The notes below the pieces were generated by a model. It worked only from the letters and a program-made list of their open reading frames with translations, searched no databases and was not told the origin of the DNA. DNA of 64,000 bases from Leifsonia sp. Leaf336. GTDB taxonomy: Bacteria; Actinomycetota; Actinomycetes; Actinomycetales; Microbacteriaceae. Where the stretch lies: NCBI RefSeq assembly GCF_001423695.1, contig NZ_LMOZ01000001.1, forward strand, positions 124,001 through 188,000, written 5' to 3'. Of the stretch, positions 49,364 to 59,819 are shown one piece after another. The translations under genes and the position numbers were made by a program. Positions within the stretch are counted from its first letter, which is position 1. Every line of letters begins with the position of its first letter.

Positions 49364-51994
49364 ATGACAACAACGCACCTGAGCGAGACGCGACCGCCGG
49401 AAGACGCCGGAGGGTCGTCGCGGCTTCCCCGTCTCTCGCGATACACGATCGAGCGGGCTGCGCTCTTCGAACGCCTCGACCGCGCCCTGCGCGAACAGGT
49501 GACCATCGTTCGGGCACCGGCAGGGTACGGCAAGACGTCGCTGGTCCGCAAGTGGCTCGACCGACCGGACGCCGCGAACCGCTCGGCGACCTGGATCGAC
49601 CTCGACCTCGTCAGCGGAGGTGTCGACGGGTTCTGGCAGGCCATTCGCAGAGCCTTCGATCCAGGCGATGAGTCGGCGTTCTGGCACACCGACCCGTTCA
49701 TGACGCTGCAGGAGGAGATCGGACGACGCGACGGCACCGTCGTGCTCGTGCTCGACGGGTACACGCGGCAGTGGGACGGCCCGCTTTCCGGCGAGCTCGC
49801 TCAGCTTCTTCGCCGCACGCCGAACCTGCACCTCATGGTCCTCACGCGCGCCCTGACTTCCTTCGAGGCGCCCGCGCTCTCGGCGGTGCTCGACCTGGTC
49901 GTCGTTCAGAACGACGATCTTGCGTTCGATCGCGACGAGCTCGACGAGGTCGTGCAGCTCCTGGGCATCGACGTGGAGCCGCGCGTGCTCGACCATGTGT
50001 GGAGGCGCAGCCATGGCTGGCCGCTCGCCGCGCGAGCGATGGTCCGCGTCTTCGACGACCCGCGGTCCGCACTGCCAGAACCGGTCGTCGCGCGAGCACT
50101 AGACGAGATATCCGAGACGGTGGCCTCCGAGTTGCTCGCCCACGTGCCAGTCGGAACCCCCGAGCGGAGCGCATTGCAGCGCGCCGCCGTCGCGCCCTAT
50201 CTCACACCGCATATCGTCGCCAGGATCGAGTCGGAGGGCGCCGACGACGGGGCGCTCGCCCTGGCTGAGTCGGCCGGCGTGGGCGTCTGGACGTACGTGC
50301 GCGGGCAAGGACGACTGGTCTACGAATTCCTCGATCCGGTGCGTGCGATCCTCCGTACGCAGCTCGAGGCGGAGTCGCCCGGTGAAGGTGATCGGCTCGC
50401 GGACGAGCTCCTGGACGTGCTCGAGGCGAACGGCGACCCGATCACGGCGTTGCGGCAGGCGCTCCGCCGCAACGAGATCGCTGCGGCGGAGACTATCCTT
50501 GCGCGCAACTGGACGTCCGCTTTCACCGAGGAAGCCGACGAATACCTGGAGGAGCTCGGCGCACTCGACCTCGGAGCCCTCCGTTCCTCGGTCATCTTGT
50601 TGACGGTTACCGGCCTGCTGCGTGAGAACGCCGGCGGCGACCCACTGGGCGCCCTCGACTACTACCACGCCGCAGCCGAGCCGCAGGCTCTGCGCGGACG
50701 TCGCCTGGAACCCGTGCGGCAGTACTGGACCGACCTGACCAGCATGATCGCCCTCCGCAAGGTCGGCAGACTGTCGCAGGCCGACGACTTCCTGTCGGCG
50801 CTGACGTCTCCCGACGCCGGCCTGGCCGAACCTCCGCTGGCCTGGCTCGAGATCGGGCTCACCCAGCTGCGGCTGGGCCGCGACCACGAGGCCGCCACCG
50901 CGTTCGATCGCGCGGCGATCGGTGCGGTGGACGACCCGAACCTGTACACGTACGCTTCCGGGGCCGCGTCGCTGGCATACGCCCTGCACGGTGAGATCGA
51001 CAGGGCGCAAGCCGTGGCAGCTCGGGTCGAGGCCTTCGCGCAGGGCGACCACACGCTGCGGCCCTGCGCGTTCATCCCGGTCGCTGTCGCCTCCCGACTG
51101 ATTGCGACGGAGGTGGACCCGGACGGCGAGGAGCTGGACGCCGCTCCGTGGGCCGGCCTGGAAAACGACCTCGGCGAGCTCCACAGCTATTCCGCCTATG
51201 CGGCAGTGCTGCGATCTCTCGCCTCCGGCGAGCTGGAGCAGGCGCAGCAGATCATCGACGCCCAGCTGCTCAGCAAATCTCCCCACACCCCGAGCAACTC
51301 CGAACGAGCTCGGTTCGTCGCCCTTGAGGCCGACCTCCTGATGTCGCAGGGCAACCTCGTGGCCGCGCAGAAGCTGATCAAGTCGTTCCCCGACGGTACG
51401 AACGCTCTGCGGCCGGTCTCGGCCCGCCTGCTGCTCATGTTCCGGGAGTACCGGAGCGCTCAGCTACTGGCCGAGGCGGTGCTGGCAGAGGGTACCGGTC
51501 CGCGGATTCGAGTCGAGACGCTCCTCGTGCAGGCCGAAGCGCTGCAGCGGCTCAAGAGCGCGCGGGCGGTGACGATCCGGCTCAACGCCCGTCAGGTCGC
51601 CGAGGCCAACAATCTCGTCACCCCGTTCGTGCTCACGATCGCGGGCCACCCGGCCCCGTCGCTCGCGGTGTCAGGTGGCCCGGAAGAGTCGGCGGGAATG
51701 ATCGCGCTGGCGAAGATCAGGCCGCTCTTCTCTGAGGCGGCGATGGCGGCGCAGCTGACGCAGCGCGAACGAATCGTGCTCGACCGTCTGCAGTCGACCG
51801 CGAGCCTGGAGCACATCGCACGATCGCTCGTCGTATCGATCAACACGGTGAAGACCCAGACGCGGAGCATCTACCGCAAGCTCGGAGCGAACTCCCGCGA
51901 CGAGGCCGTGCGAATCGCCTACGACCTCGGGCTGCTGCGGCCGCGGCTTCCGCTCGGACGCAACCGCTACGAGGGCGACGACCGGATCGCCTGA
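49364..51994 (+). CDS. LuxR-family large ATP-binding regulator (MalT-like LAL)
   Basis: 876 residues from ATG, behind GAAGGAG. Walker A is APAGYGKTSLV (Lys57), and the Walker B-like VVLVLDGYTRQWDG follows near residue 128. A long helical TPR-like region makes up the centre, and a GerE helix-turn-helix ends the protein (LTQRERIVLDRL, then SINTVKTQTRSIYRKLGANSRDEAVRIA). LAL regulators act as ATP-dependent switches that sense small molecules or partner proteins. The neighbouring SipW operon and tatA (22 bp downstream) are candidate targets. Confidence 0.9.
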   Translation: MTTTHLSETRPPEDAGGSSRLPRLSRYTIERAALFERLDRALREQVTIVRAPAGYGKTSLVRKWLDRPDAANRSATWIDLDLVSGGVDGFWQAIRRAFDPGDESAFWHTDPFMTLQEEIGRRDGTVVLVLDGYTRQWDGPLSGELAQLLRRTPNLHLMVLTRALTSFEAPALSAVLDLVVVQNDDLAFDRDELDEVVQLLGIDVEPRVLDHVWRRSHGWPLAARAMVRVFDDPRSALPEPVVARALDEISETVASELLAHVPVGTPERSALQRAAVAPYLTPHIVARIESEGADDGALALAESAGVGVWTYVRGQGRLVYEFLDPVRAILRTQLEAESPGEGDRLADELLDVLEANGDPITALRQALRRNEIAAAETILARNWTSAFTEEADEYLEELGALDLGALRSSVILLTVTGLLRENAGGDPLGALDYYHAAAEPQALRGRRLEPVRQYWTDLTSMIALRKVGRLSQADDFLSALTSPDAGLAEPPLAWLEIGLTQLRLGRDHEAATAFDRAAIGAVDDPNLYTYASGAASLAYALHGEIDRAQAVAARVEAFAQGDHTLRPCAFIPVAVASRLIATEVDPDGEELDAAPWAGLENDLGELHSYSAYAAVLRSLASGELEQAQQIIDAQLLSKSPHTPSNSERARFVALEADLLMSQGNLVAAQKLIKSFPDGTNALRPVSARLLLMFREYRSAQLLAEAVLAEGTGPRIRVETLLVQAEALQRLKSARAVTIRLNARQVAEANNLVTPFVLTIAGHPAPSLAVSGGPEESAGMIALAKIRPLFSEAAMAAQLTQRERIVLDRLQSTASLEHIARSLVVSINTVKTQTRSIYRKLGANSRDEAVRIAYDLGLLRPRLPLGRNRYEGDDRIA

Positions 51995-52016
51995 TCCGGT
52001 CGAAAGGAGCAGTCGG

Positions 52017-52241
52017 ATGTTCGGGAACCTATTCAGCGGATGGCACATCGTCATCCTCGTCGCCCTGGTGCTGCTCTTGTTCGGCGCCACCAAGCTCCCC
52101 GCCCTGGCGAAGAGCCTCGGCGAGTCCGTCCGGATCCTTCGCAAGGAGACCAAGAAGGAAGACGCGTCGGCCGAGACCGTCGACGACGGTGACAGTGGAT
52201 CCGACTCGGAGTCCGAGGGCACCCCGCCTCAGCGCGATTGA
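52017..52241 (+). CDS. tatA: Twin-arginine translocase subunit TatA/TatE
   Basis: 74 residues: N-terminal membrane helix (WHIVILVALVLLLFGATKLPAL) with the conserved FGATKLP hinge and the amphipathic helix AKSLGESVRILRKETKK, followed by an acidic Ser/Asp tail. TatA forms the translocation pore for folded proteins. The gene follows the LuxR-type gene by 22 bp with AAAGGAG in front; no tatB or tatC is in the window, so it is an orphan or second copy. It converges on a marR gene with a 13-bp overlap. Confidence 0.93.
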   Translation: MFGNLFSGWHIVILVALVLLLFGATKLPALAKSLGESVRILRKETKKEDASAETVDDGDSGSDSESEGTPPQRD

Positions 52242-52738
52242 CGCGCCGGCGCCGCGCTGACGATCTGGATCAGCGCGGCGCGCAGCGCGGCAGGATCGTC
52301 GACCGTCGGGAACACCTCGTCCTCCAGCCCGCGCACCGCCTCGAAGGCGGATCGCCCGCGCGGCGTGACCGCCACGATGTGGCGCCGGCGGTCGTCCGGG
52401 TCGGGCTCACGCGTGACGAGCCCCTCGCGCTCCAGGCGGTCGACAGTGCGCGACATGGTCTGGGCCTCCACCTGGGCGACTCGGGCGAGGTCGGTCTGCG
52501 AGCGGAAGCCGAGTTCGACGAAGTGCAGCACGATGAGCCCGGCGTGGGTCAGCCCGCGCGCCTCGAGCGCCTCGGACCAGGCACGCTCCACGGCGCGGGA
52601 CGCGGCACCGAGCAGGCGGCCCAGCGGCCAGTTGCCCGGCCCGGCCTCGTCGAAGGCAGCCTCGCCGTGCCGGCGCTCGCCGGGCTCGCGCTCGCCGAGC
52701 TCACGCTCGTCGTCGCCTCCCGACGCCACCTGCGCCAC
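52229..52738 (-). CDS. MarR-family transcriptional regulator (downstream of argG)
   Basis: 169 residues from a GTG whose GAGG ribosome-binding site overlaps the argG stop. After ~35 Glu/Arg-rich residues the MarR fold begins (WPLGRLLGAASRAVERAWSEAL). The wing shows QTDLARVAQVEAQTMSRTVDRLEREGLVTREPDPDDRRRHIVAVTPRG. Ligand unknown. Only 9 bp from argG, so it is expressed with it. Confidence 0.9.
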   Translation of the reverse strand: MAQVASGGDDERELGEREPGERRHGEAAFDEAGPGNWPLGRLLGAASRAVERAWSEALEARGLTHAGLIVLHFVELGFRSQTDLARVAQVEAQTMSRTVDRLEREGLVTREPDPDDRRRHIVAVTPRGRSAFEAVRGLEDEVFPTVDDPAALRAALIQIVSAAPARQSR

Positions 52739-52747
52739 GGTCGTGCC

Positions 52748-54695
<1,948 letters not shown>

Positions 54696-54730
54696 CCTGA
54701 CATCGTACCAATCAGTGATTGCACATTGCT

Positions 54731-54741
54731 GTGATTATCAC
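54731..54741. promoter_or_regulatory. Dyad operator between marR and NAD(P)H-binding gene
   Basis: GTGATTATCAC, a perfect 5-bp inverted repeat around one T, lies in the 59-bp divergent gap; a related AGTGAT half occurs at 54714-54719. A MarR site is the natural reading. Confidence 0.6.
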
Positions 54742-54754
54742 TTAGCATGCCGAT

Positions 54755-55372
54755 ATGAAGCTCACGATCTTCGGCGCCAGCGGTCGCACCGGCGCACAAC
54801 TCGTCCAGCAGGCCCTCGATCGCGGCGACGAGGTCACCGCCGTGTTACGGAGGCCCGCCGCCCTCGATCCGCGCGTCGTCGTGCGGGTCGTCCCCGATCT
54901 CTCCGACACCGCCGCTCTGCGCGCCGCGATCGGCGACGCGGACGCCGTGCTCTCCGCGATCGGCCCGCGCTCGCGGGCGGACGCGCCCGTTGCAGCGCCC
55001 GCCACGCGGAAGATCCTGGCCGCGGAGCCACGCCGCATCGTCGTCATCAGCGCGGCGCCGGTCGGGCCTCCCGCCGCGGACGACAGCTTCATCAGCCGTC
55101 GCGTCGCCCTCCCGATCGTGGGTCGGGTGCTGCGACCCGTCTACGACGACCTGCGCGAGATGGAGACGGCGCTCGCTGCCTCCGACGCGGCCTGGACGGC
55201 CTTCCGGCCTCCCCTGCTCACCAACGGCAAGGCGACCGGCCGCTACCAGACCCGCGTGGGCGGGAGCGTGCCGCGCAGCTTCAGTGTCTCGCGCGCCGAC
55301 CTCGCCGCGGCGATGATCGCGAGCCTCGATCGTCCGGAGACCGAGCGTCAGGCGGTGGGCGTCGCGGGGTGA
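54755..55372 (+). CDS. NAD(P)H-binding atypical SDR (NmrA-like)
   Basis: 205 residues starting with the dinucleotide motif MKLTIFGASGRTGAQLVQQALDRGDEVTAVLRR, followed by DLSDTAALRAAIGDADAVLSAIG and RIVVISAAPVG. This is the short NmrA/YwnB type of atypical SDR, used as redox sensor or reductase. The typical catalytic Tyr-Lys pair is not clear. Divergent from marR; probably its regulated target. Confidence 0.9.
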   Translation: MKLTIFGASGRTGAQLVQQALDRGDEVTAVLRRPAALDPRVVVRVVPDLSDTAALRAAIGDADAVLSAIGPRSRADAPVAAPATRKILAAEPRRIVVISAAPVGPPAADDSFISRRVALPIVGRVLRPVYDDLREMETALAASDAAWTAFRPPLLTNGKATGRYQTRVGGSVPRSFSVSRADLAAAMIASLDRPETERQAVGVAG

Positions 55373-55381
55373 CCTGACGTC

Positions 55382-55963
55382 TCAACCGCGCCCGTCCGCC
55401 TCCATCGCGGGGCACTCGCCGCCCGGCGTGGTCTCGAGCTCGAAGTGCCAGTTCTCGTTGGCGTAGGTCTGGCAGATCCCCCACTGCGAGCCGAAGCGGT
55501 TGAGGAAGTCCATGGCGTCGGCTGTGCCGATGTCGACGGCCTTGCCGGAGACGTGGGACGAGTCCGCACCGCGCTTGACCCAGCGCTCGGCCTCCTGCTC
55601 GCTGCCGTACTTCTGAACTGCCCGTGCGAAGAGGTACTCCTGGTAGCGCAGCGAGCGCCAGCCGTCGACGATGGTGATCGTCGTGCCCCGTTCGTCGACG
55701 GCGGCCCGGTCGGCGGCGCGCAAGGCCTTCAGGAGGTCGGGGTCGAGCCGCTGGATCGCGGGGAGGTCGCTGTCGAGCGTGAGGGAGTCGCCTGCGGCGA
55801 TGTAGCCGTCGTCGTCGGTGAGCTGCGATGCATCGGTCGGCACGGGTGCGACGCCGACGGCGGTCGTCGCTGCGGTGCAGCCCGTGAGGGCGACGAGAGC
55901 GGACAGGGCGAGCGCGACCGGAAGGAGGCCGCGACGTGCGGGGGCGGTGCGAGCGGGGGCCAT
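55382..55963 (-). CDS. D-alanyl-D-alanine carboxypeptidase-like lipoprotein (M15 family)
   Basis: 193 residues from the ATG of MAPARTAPARRG. The lipobox is LTGC (Cys29). The zinc site of M15B/VanY-type peptidases is intact: SSHVSGKAVDI (SxHxxGxAxD) and ENWHFEL. TIVDGWRSLRYQEYLFARAV precedes them. The enzyme would trim terminal D-Ala from peptidoglycan stems outside the membrane. It is converged upon by the NmrA-like gene, 9 bp away, and is followed at its back by the amidase gene. Confidence 0.88.
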   Translation of the reverse strand: MAPARTAPARRGLLPVALALSALVALTGCTAATTAVGVAPVPTDASQLTDDDGYIAAGDSLTLDSDLPAIQRLDPDLLKALRAADRAAVDERGTTITIVDGWRSLRYQEYLFARAVQKYGSEQEAERWVKRGADSSHVSGKAVDIGTADAMDFLNRFGSQWGICQTYANENWHFELETTPGGECPAMEADGRG

Positions 55964-56060
55964 GCTTCCAGCGTCGCAGCGGAGCGCACCCCCGTCGTCG
56001 CCCCCGCGACGTAACCGCATCCCTCGCAAGAGGGACCTGCCAGGGCTGGCAGGTGCGCTC

Positions 56061-57803
56061 CTACGGGAGGCGCAGGAGGCGCGGAGTGCGCGGCGGCTCG
56101 GTGCGGCGGCGGCCCGTCGCCTCGAATGCGGCCGCGAGCCCGAGCAGCGCGGTGTCGTCGTAGGCGCGGCCGGCGAACGTCAGCCCCACCGGCATCCCGA
56201 TGTCGGCCATGGTGCCCATCGGCACGGTGACGGTCGGGATGCCGAGGTGCCGGGGCACAAGGTTGCCGTTCGACACCCACACGCCGTTGCGCCAGCCCAG
56301 GTCGGCCGAGGCCGGGTTCACGTCCATGTCGGCGGGCCCCACGTCGGCGGCGGCGGGGAAGACGACCGCGTCGACACCGAGGCCGTCCATCCACTCCTCC
56401 AGGTCGACGCGGCGGGTCTCCTCGAGACCGCGGAGGCCGTCGGCGAGCTCCGGGATGGACTCGAGCGTCGAACCGGGGTGCTCGCGCACCCAGCCCGGAT
56501 ACTCGGCGATGTCGTCGTCGAACCCGTCGTAGCGGTCCGGGAGGGCGCCCTCCGGCGCCGGGAAGATGCGCGCCCCGTCGACGTCGGCGAGCGTGTTCAG
56601 TGCGGGGTCGCCGTTCGCGGCGAGGAAGTCGTCCCACGCCCAGGCCGAGAGGTCGATGATCTCGCGCCGCAGGTACGCCGGCGAGACGAGGCCGCGCGTC
56701 GCGATCGTCGGCGCGCCGGGGCGGTCGCCCTCGTAATTGGTGACGACGGGGAAGTCGGTCTCGACGACCTCGGCGCCGGCGGCCTCCAGGTCGCGGCGGG
56801 CGGCCTCCCACAGTGCGATGACGGAGGGCCGGGTCTCGATGCGACGCCCGGTCGGGCCGCCGATGCCGCCGTCCTCGGCGGTGCCGGCCTCCTCGTCGCG
56901 GTTGATGTACATGCGCGGGACGGCGATGCGTTTGCCGGCGAGACCGGTCGCGCCGGCCAGCGCCGGATACGACGCCGGCCGCAACTGCGACGCGGGCGGG
57001 ATCGGGACCCACGGCTGCGCGCGCCAGAAATCGCCGCGCGTCTCGGCGTCGTCGGCGACGATGACGTCGAGCACCTCCAGGAGGTCGGCCATGGTGCGGG
57101 TGTGCGGCACGACGACGTCCATCGTCGGCACCAGCGGCCAGTTGCCGCGCACCGAGATCACGCCGCGCGACGGGGTGTAGGCGCACAGGGCGTTGTTGGA
57201 GGCCGGGGCGCGGCCGGACGACCACGTCTCCTCGCCGAGCCCGAACGCTGCGAAGCTCGCGGCGGTCGCGGTGCCGGATCCGTTGGACGAGCCCGACCCG
57301 AAGGCGGCCGTCAGGTAGTCGCCGTTGTACGGGCTCTCCGCGCGGCCGTAGACGCCGCGCTGCATGCCGCCGTTCGCCATGGGCGGCATGTTGGTGAGCC
57401 CGAGCAGGATCGCCCCGCCCGCACGCAGCCGCTCGATCGTGAAGGCGTCGCGCTGCGCGATGAGGTGCTCGAACGCGGGCGAGCCCGCGGCGGCGGTGAG
57501 GCCGCGCGCCAGATAACTGTCTTTGGCGGTGTACGGGATGCCGTCGAGCGGGCCGAGCGTCTCGCCCCGTGCCCGGCGCTCGTCGGAGGCCGCGGCCTCC
57601 GCCCGGGCGTCGGGATTGCGGACGACCACGGCGTTCAGGGCCGGCCCTGCGCTGTCGTCGCCTGCGCTGTCGTACGCATCCACGCGGGCGAGGTAGGCGT
57701 CGACCAGCTCGGCGCTGGTGGTCTCGCCGGCCTCCAGCGCTCGCCGCAGCTCGGCGATGCCGGCCTCGACGACGTCGAAGGGCTGCGCGGCCGACCGGGT
57801 CAT
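56061..57803 (-). CDS. Amidase-signature-family amidase
   Basis: 580 residues from the ATG of MTRSAAQPFDVV, which overlaps the agmatine deiminase stop by 4 nt (ATGA). The AS triad can be read: Lys in PYTAKDSYLARG, the cis-Ser in AFGSGSSNGSGTATAA and the nucleophile Ser in EETWSSGRAPASNNAL. The usual GGSSGG loop is changed to GSGSSNGSG. Further Gly/Ala-rich and Pro-rich segments match long AS amidases. Coupled to agmatine deiminase, it may hydrolyse N-carbamoylputrescine; this is an inference, since that step normally uses a nitrilase-fold enzyme. Confidence 0.87.
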   Translation of the reverse strand: MTRSAAQPFDVVEAGIAELRRALEAGETTSAELVDAYLARVDAYDSAGDDSAGPALNAVVVRNPDARAEAAASDERRARGETLGPLDGIPYTAKDSYLARGLTAAAGSPAFEHLIAQRDAFTIERLRAGGAILLGLTNMPPMANGGMQRGVYGRAESPYNGDYLTAAFGSGSSNGSGTATAASFAAFGLGEETWSSGRAPASNNALCAYTPSRGVISVRGNWPLVPTMDVVVPHTRTMADLLEVLDVIVADDAETRGDFWRAQPWVPIPPASQLRPASYPALAGATGLAGKRIAVPRMYINRDEEAGTAEDGGIGGPTGRRIETRPSVIALWEAARRDLEAAGAEVVETDFPVVTNYEGDRPGAPTIATRGLVSPAYLRREIIDLSAWAWDDFLAANGDPALNTLADVDGARIFPAPEGALPDRYDGFDDDIAEYPGWVREHPGSTLESIPELADGLRGLEETRRVDLEEWMDGLGVDAVVFPAAADVGPADMDVNPASADLGWRNGVWVSNGNLVPRHLGIPTVTVPMGTMADIGMPVGLTFAGRAYDDTALLGLAAAFEATGRRRTEPPRTPRLLRLP

Positions 57804-58837
57804 CGTGCGACCGCCGGCTGCTGCTGCGTGATGCAGTGGATGCCGCCGCCGCGGGCGAAGATCGGGCGCGAGTCCACCATGCTCACGCGGCGGCCCGGGT
57901 AGGCGGCCTCCAGGATCTCGGTCGCCTCGGCGTCGGCCGCCTGCTCGCCGAAGCCGCACGCGATCACGCCGTCGTTGACGACGAGGTGGTTCACGTAGCT
58001 CCAGTCGACGAAGCCTTCCTCGTCGCGGATGGTGGCGGGCGCGGGGAGGTCGATGATGTCCCACGAGCGGCCGGCGGCGTCGGTGGTTCCGGAGAGGAAC
58101 GCGCGCAGTTCGCGGGAGACCTCGAAGTCGGGGTGCTCGGGGTCGCGCTGCGTGTGCAGCAGCAGGCGCCCGGGCGACGGGATGGTGGCCACGATGTCGA
58201 CGTGCCCGTTCGTGCCGAAGTCGTCGTAGTCGCGGGTGAGCCCGCGGGGGAGCCAGACCGCGTGCGTGGCGCCGATCGTGCGGGCGAGCTCGGCCTCCAC
58301 CCGGGCCTTGTCGGCGTACGGGTTGCGCCGCGGGTCCAGCTGGACCGTCTCGGTGAGCAGCACCGTTCCGTCGCCGTCGACGTGGATGCCGCCGCCCTCG
58401 TTCACCAGCACGGAACTGACCAACTCGGCGCCCGTCCGTTCGGCGACGAAACGGGCGATCTCCGCCGACTTGCGCCACTCGGACCAGGCGGGGTCCCCCC
58501 AGCCGTTGAAGGTCCAGTCGACCGCGCCGAGCACGCCGGGGCGTTCGTCGTCGACCACGAAGGTCGGGCCGAAGTCGCGCATCCAGAACTCGTCGAGCGG
58601 GGCCTCCACCTGCTCCACGTGCGAGCCGAGCATGCGAGCGGCGCGCTCGCGCTCGCTGGGGTCGACCACCATGGTGACGGGCTCGAACTCGGCGACCGCG
58701 TGGGCGACGGCGGTCCAGGCTGCGTACGCCTCCTCGGCGGAGGCTGCGTCGTCGCCGAGGGTGATGCCGGCGCGCGGGAAAGCCATCCACGTGCGCTCGT
58801 GCTGTGCGGTCTCGGCGGGCATACGCCAGGTCATCAT
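57800..58837 (-). CDS. Agmatine deiminase / peptidylarginine-deiminase-like
   Basis: 345 residues. The pentein fold of the agmatine deiminase family is marked by MPAETAQHERTWMAFP at the start, EFWMRDFGPTFVV, VLVNEGGGIHVDGDGTVL, GHVDIVATI and the catalytic Cys in RGGGIHCITQQQP at the end. It converts agmatine to N-carbamoylputrescine plus ammonia. It begins a two-gene operon with the amidase and is divergent from a TetR gene. Confidence 0.92.
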   Translation of the reverse strand: MMTWRMPAETAQHERTWMAFPRAGITLGDDAASAEEAYAAWTAVAHAVAEFEPVTMVVDPSERERAARMLGSHVEQVEAPLDEFWMRDFGPTFVVDDERPGVLGAVDWTFNGWGDPAWSEWRKSAEIARFVAERTGAELVSSVLVNEGGGIHVDGDGTVLLTETVQLDPRRNPYADKARVEAELARTIGATHAVWLPRGLTRDYDDFGTNGHVDIVATIPSPGRLLLHTQRDPEHPDFEVSRELRAFLSGTTDAAGRSWDIIDLPAPATIRDEEGFVDWSYVNHLVVNDGVIACGFGEQAADAEATEILEAAYPGRRVSMVDSRPIFARGGGIHCITQQQPAVAR

Positions 58838-58850
58838 GAACCTCCGGGCT

Positions 58851-58883
58851 CTATTGATCGGATGATCAATAGATACCTATACT
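58851..58883 (+). promoter_or_regulatory. TetR operator overlapping promoter
   Basis: CTATTGATC (58851-58859) and GATCAATAG (58864-58872) are perfect 9-bp arms around GGAT. The tetR promoter overlaps: TTGATC at 58854-58859, an 18-bp spacer and TATACT at 58878-58883. The transcript would start at most a few bases before the ATG at 58893. Confidence 0.75.
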
Positions 58884-58892
58884 GGACCCACG

Positions 58893-59498
58893 ATGTCAAG
58901 AGCAGCCCGCAAACCGCCCGCCGAGCGCCGCGCCGAGCTGGCCGCCGCCGCCCGCGCGCTCGCACTCGACGAAGGCCTCTCGGCGGTGACGCTGCGCGCG
59001 GTCGCGGCGCGAGCCGGAGTGACGCCGGCGCTGGTCGCGCACTATCACGAGTCGATGGACGGGCTCGTCGCCGAGACGTTCGTCAGCGTGGTGGCGGCGG
59101 AGATCGACGAGGTGCGGGCGCTGCTCGCCGCTGAGCCGAACCCGGTCCGCGGCCTCGCGGCCGTGATGAGCACGCTCCTCGACGGCTCGCGCGACGACGT
59201 GACGGTGATCTGGGTGGAGGCGTTCGCGCTGGGCCGGCGCAACGCCGCCCTCGGGTCGGTCGTGCGCGACCAGATGGACGCGTGGCGCGACGTGATCGAA
59301 GACGTCATCGGCGCCGGGGTCGCCTCTGGCGACTTCCGGGCGGAGGATCCGCGCGCCGTCGCCTGGCAGCTGCTGGGCATGATCGACGGCCTCAACGCCC
59401 AGGCTCTCGTCCGCTGGGGAGGCGCGGCCGAGCGCGGCTCGCAACTCGCGCACGCCCTCGAGGGGATGCTGGGGCTGGGGTCGGGCGCGTTGTTGTGA
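58893..59498 (+). CDS. TetR-family regulator (BetI-like C-terminus)
   Basis: 201 residues from ATG. The helix-turn-helix is RRAELAAAARALALDEGLSAVTLRAVAARAGVTPALVAHYHESMDGL. The C-terminal part (VRGLAAVMSTLLDGSRDDVTVIWVEAFALGRRNAALGSVVRDQMDAWRDVI) matches the BetI-like ligand domain. The 9-bp dyad in the 55-bp gap to agmatine deiminase indicates control of the agmatine deiminase-amidase operon; agmatine or a carbamoyl polyamine could be the inducer. Confidence 0.93.
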   Translation: MSRAARKPPAERRAELAAAARALALDEGLSAVTLRAVAARAGVTPALVAHYHESMDGLVAETFVSVVAAEIDEVRALLAAEPNPVRGLAAVMSTLLDGSRDDVTVIWVEAFALGRRNAALGSVVRDQMDAWRDVIEDVIGAGVASGDFRAEDPRAVAWQLLGMIDGLNAQALVRWGGAAERGSQLAHALEGMLGLGSGALL

Positions 59499-59512
59499 CG
59501 GCGGCCACGGTG

Positions 59513-59536
59513 GTGTACGGGTAATTGCCGTACACT
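59513..59536 (+). promoter_or_regulatory. Operator/promoter of the toxin-antitoxin operon
   Basis: GTGTACGG (59513-59520) and CCGTACAC (59528-59535) form a perfect 8-bp dyad around GTAATTG, and TACACT (59531-59536) is a plausible -10 inside it. The GTG start is 7 bp later, so a leaderless mRNA repressed by the ribbon-helix-helix antitoxin is likely. Confidence 0.75.
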
Positions 59537-59542
59537 GGGGGT

Positions 59543-59812
59543 GTGCCCATCAAAGACAAGCGGATCGAAGTGCGCGTCACGAGCGCCCAACGCGACCTCA
59601 TCGAGCGCGCGGCGGTTCTCCAGGGCCGCACCGTCTCCGATTTCACGGCGGACACCCTCACCGAGCGCGCTGAAGAAGTGATCCGGCGGGATCGGGAGCT
59701 GCGTGTCGAAGACGCGGCCCTCGCGGCGTTCACTGCGGCGCTCGATGCTCCGGCGCAGGACATCGACGGGCTGGGCGACCTGTTCCGTCGATCGTCGGTC
59801 TTCGTCGACTGA
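59543..59812 (+). CDS. DUF1778 antitoxin, TacA-like (ribbon-helix-helix)
   Basis: 89 residues from GTG. The N-terminal ribbon-helix-helix segment is KRIEVRVTSAQRDLIERAAVLQGRTVSDFTADTLTERAEEVI, typical of DUF1778 antitoxins paired with GNAT toxins. The C-terminal tail (ALDAPAQDIDGLGDLFRRSSVFVD) would wrap the toxin. It represses its own operon at the dyad upstream and is followed 7 bp later by the toxin gene. Confidence 0.9.
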   Translation: MPIKDKRIEVRVTSAQRDLIERAAVLQGRTVSDFTADTLTERAEEVIRRDRELRVEDAALAAFTAALDAPAQDIDGLGDLFRRSSVFVD

Positions 59813-59819
59813 GCTCCGC

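Noticed and set aside
56061-58790. A single 909-codon frame that could be read as an amidase fused to an upstream domain
   Set aside because: The part upstream of 57803 is out-of-frame antisense-like Arg-rich sequence over the agmatine deiminase gene; the ATGA junction shows two separate proteins.
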